Source: Microbulbifer sp. THAF38 (lineage in GTDB: Bacteria; Pseudomonadota; Gammaproteobacteria; Pseudomonadales; Cellvibrionaceae). Taken from it: a stretch of DNA of 64,000 nucleotides. A program made the position numbers and the translations under genes. The notes beneath the pieces are model-generated. The model worked only from the letters and a program-made list of their open reading frames with translations, made no database searches and was not told the DNA's origin. Shown one piece after another: positions 63,811 to 64,000 of the stretch (positions within the stretch are counted from its first letter, which is position 1; each line of letters begins with the position of its first letter). The stretch lies in assembly GCF_009363535.1 (NCBI RefSeq), contig NZ_CP045369.1, positions 4,227,001 to 4,291,000 on the forward strand. The letters run 5' to 3'.

Positions 63811-64000
63811 AAAACAATATTTCTACTACTTACTTAACACAAAAAAAGAAAACCATGATTAAGAAAAAATTTTTCAACCCCAAGCTCTACACCAAAAAAT
63901 CTATCTCAGCAAATCATGGTCAAATATTTAAGAACACCCTTTTTCGAAAGATCACAATGATATAACTTCTAACAATTAAGTAAAATTTTATTTCTAATAA
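63811..64000. other. AT-rich region at the right edge
   Basis: Rich in A and T runs with no gene, RNA or terminator recognised. It probably contains the promoter of the Cys-rich membrane protein gene. Confidence 0.45.

Overview
The window looks like a chromosomal segment of a marine gammaproteobacterium. Protein styles and gene order point to the Cellvibrionales, close to Microbulbifer; this placement is inferred from reading, not from a database search. Most of the window is a moderately GC-rich, core-genome landscape with E. coli-like gene neighbourhoods: ygfB-pepP-ubiH-ubiI, zapA-6S RNA-fau, lgt-thyA-folA, rppH-ptsP and gcvT-gcvH. There are no rRNA or tRNA genes, CRISPR arrays, transposases or phage genes that I can see. 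From about 61.7 kb to the end the sequence becomes visibly more AT-rich.

Layout. 0-8 kb: the tail of a UDP-glucose dehydrogenase gene, an O-antigen ligase/polymerase-type membrane protein, ilvE, glnE and an orphan GspE/PilB-type ATPase. 8-10 kb: a phosphate-uptake pair (DUF47 protein and PiT transporter). 10-17.4 kb: a bacterial pyruvate decarboxylase, a DMT exporter overlapping argE, argA and ilvD. 17.4-23.7 kb: a complete TonB2-type energy-transduction operon (DUF3450, TtpC-like large ExbB, ExbB, ExbD, TonB, TPR protein) followed by a second, separately transcribed tonB. 23.8-26.9 kb: lgt-thyA-folA, divergent from a TANGO2/NRDE protein. 27.3-32.8 kb: three tandem L,D-transpeptidase paralogues followed by a MepK/YcbK-like murein endopeptidase. 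32.9-41.8 kb: imelysin-like lipoprotein, HAD phosphatase, rppH with an unusual N-terminus, ptsP, gcvH, gcvT, a CorC/CNNM protein and an MBL hydrolase. 41.9-49.4 kb: rhomboid protease, two ubiquinone hydroxylases, pepP, ygfB, a small coiled-coil gene plus zapA, 6S RNA, fau and an unlisted-size 45-residue membrane protein gene. 49.6-54 kb: ilvA divergent from rpiA, an SLT lipoprotein, a DUF4168 protein and a small winged-helix-like protein. 54.2-64 kb: an AraC regulator, a DUF937-OmpA fusion, a fatty-acid degradation block (thiolase, FadB/J-type enzyme, LCAD-like dehydrogenase, CaiB-family CoA transferase) and a Cys/Gly/Ser-rich membrane protein.

How the genes work together. Branched-chain amino acid synthesis (ilvE, ilvD, ilvA) and arginine synthesis (argA, argE) are scattered through the window; glnE and ptsP belong to nitrogen signalling. 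Cell-envelope functions dominate the accessory content: O-antigen processing, TonB energisation, L,D-crosslinking with its endopeptidase, SLT and OmpA proteins. The 56.9-63.1 kb block encodes thiolysis, hydration/dehydrogenation and acyl-CoA oxidation, so it can run most of beta-oxidation.

Points most worth following up: the tandem L,D-transpeptidase cluster with a low-complexity insertion in its first member, the bacterial pyruvate decarboxylase, the RppH whose usual initiator position is Asn behind a basic disordered extension, the small membrane protein at 49.3 kb, and the Cys-rich protein at the right end. I did not find a clear-cut wholly new multi-gene system.
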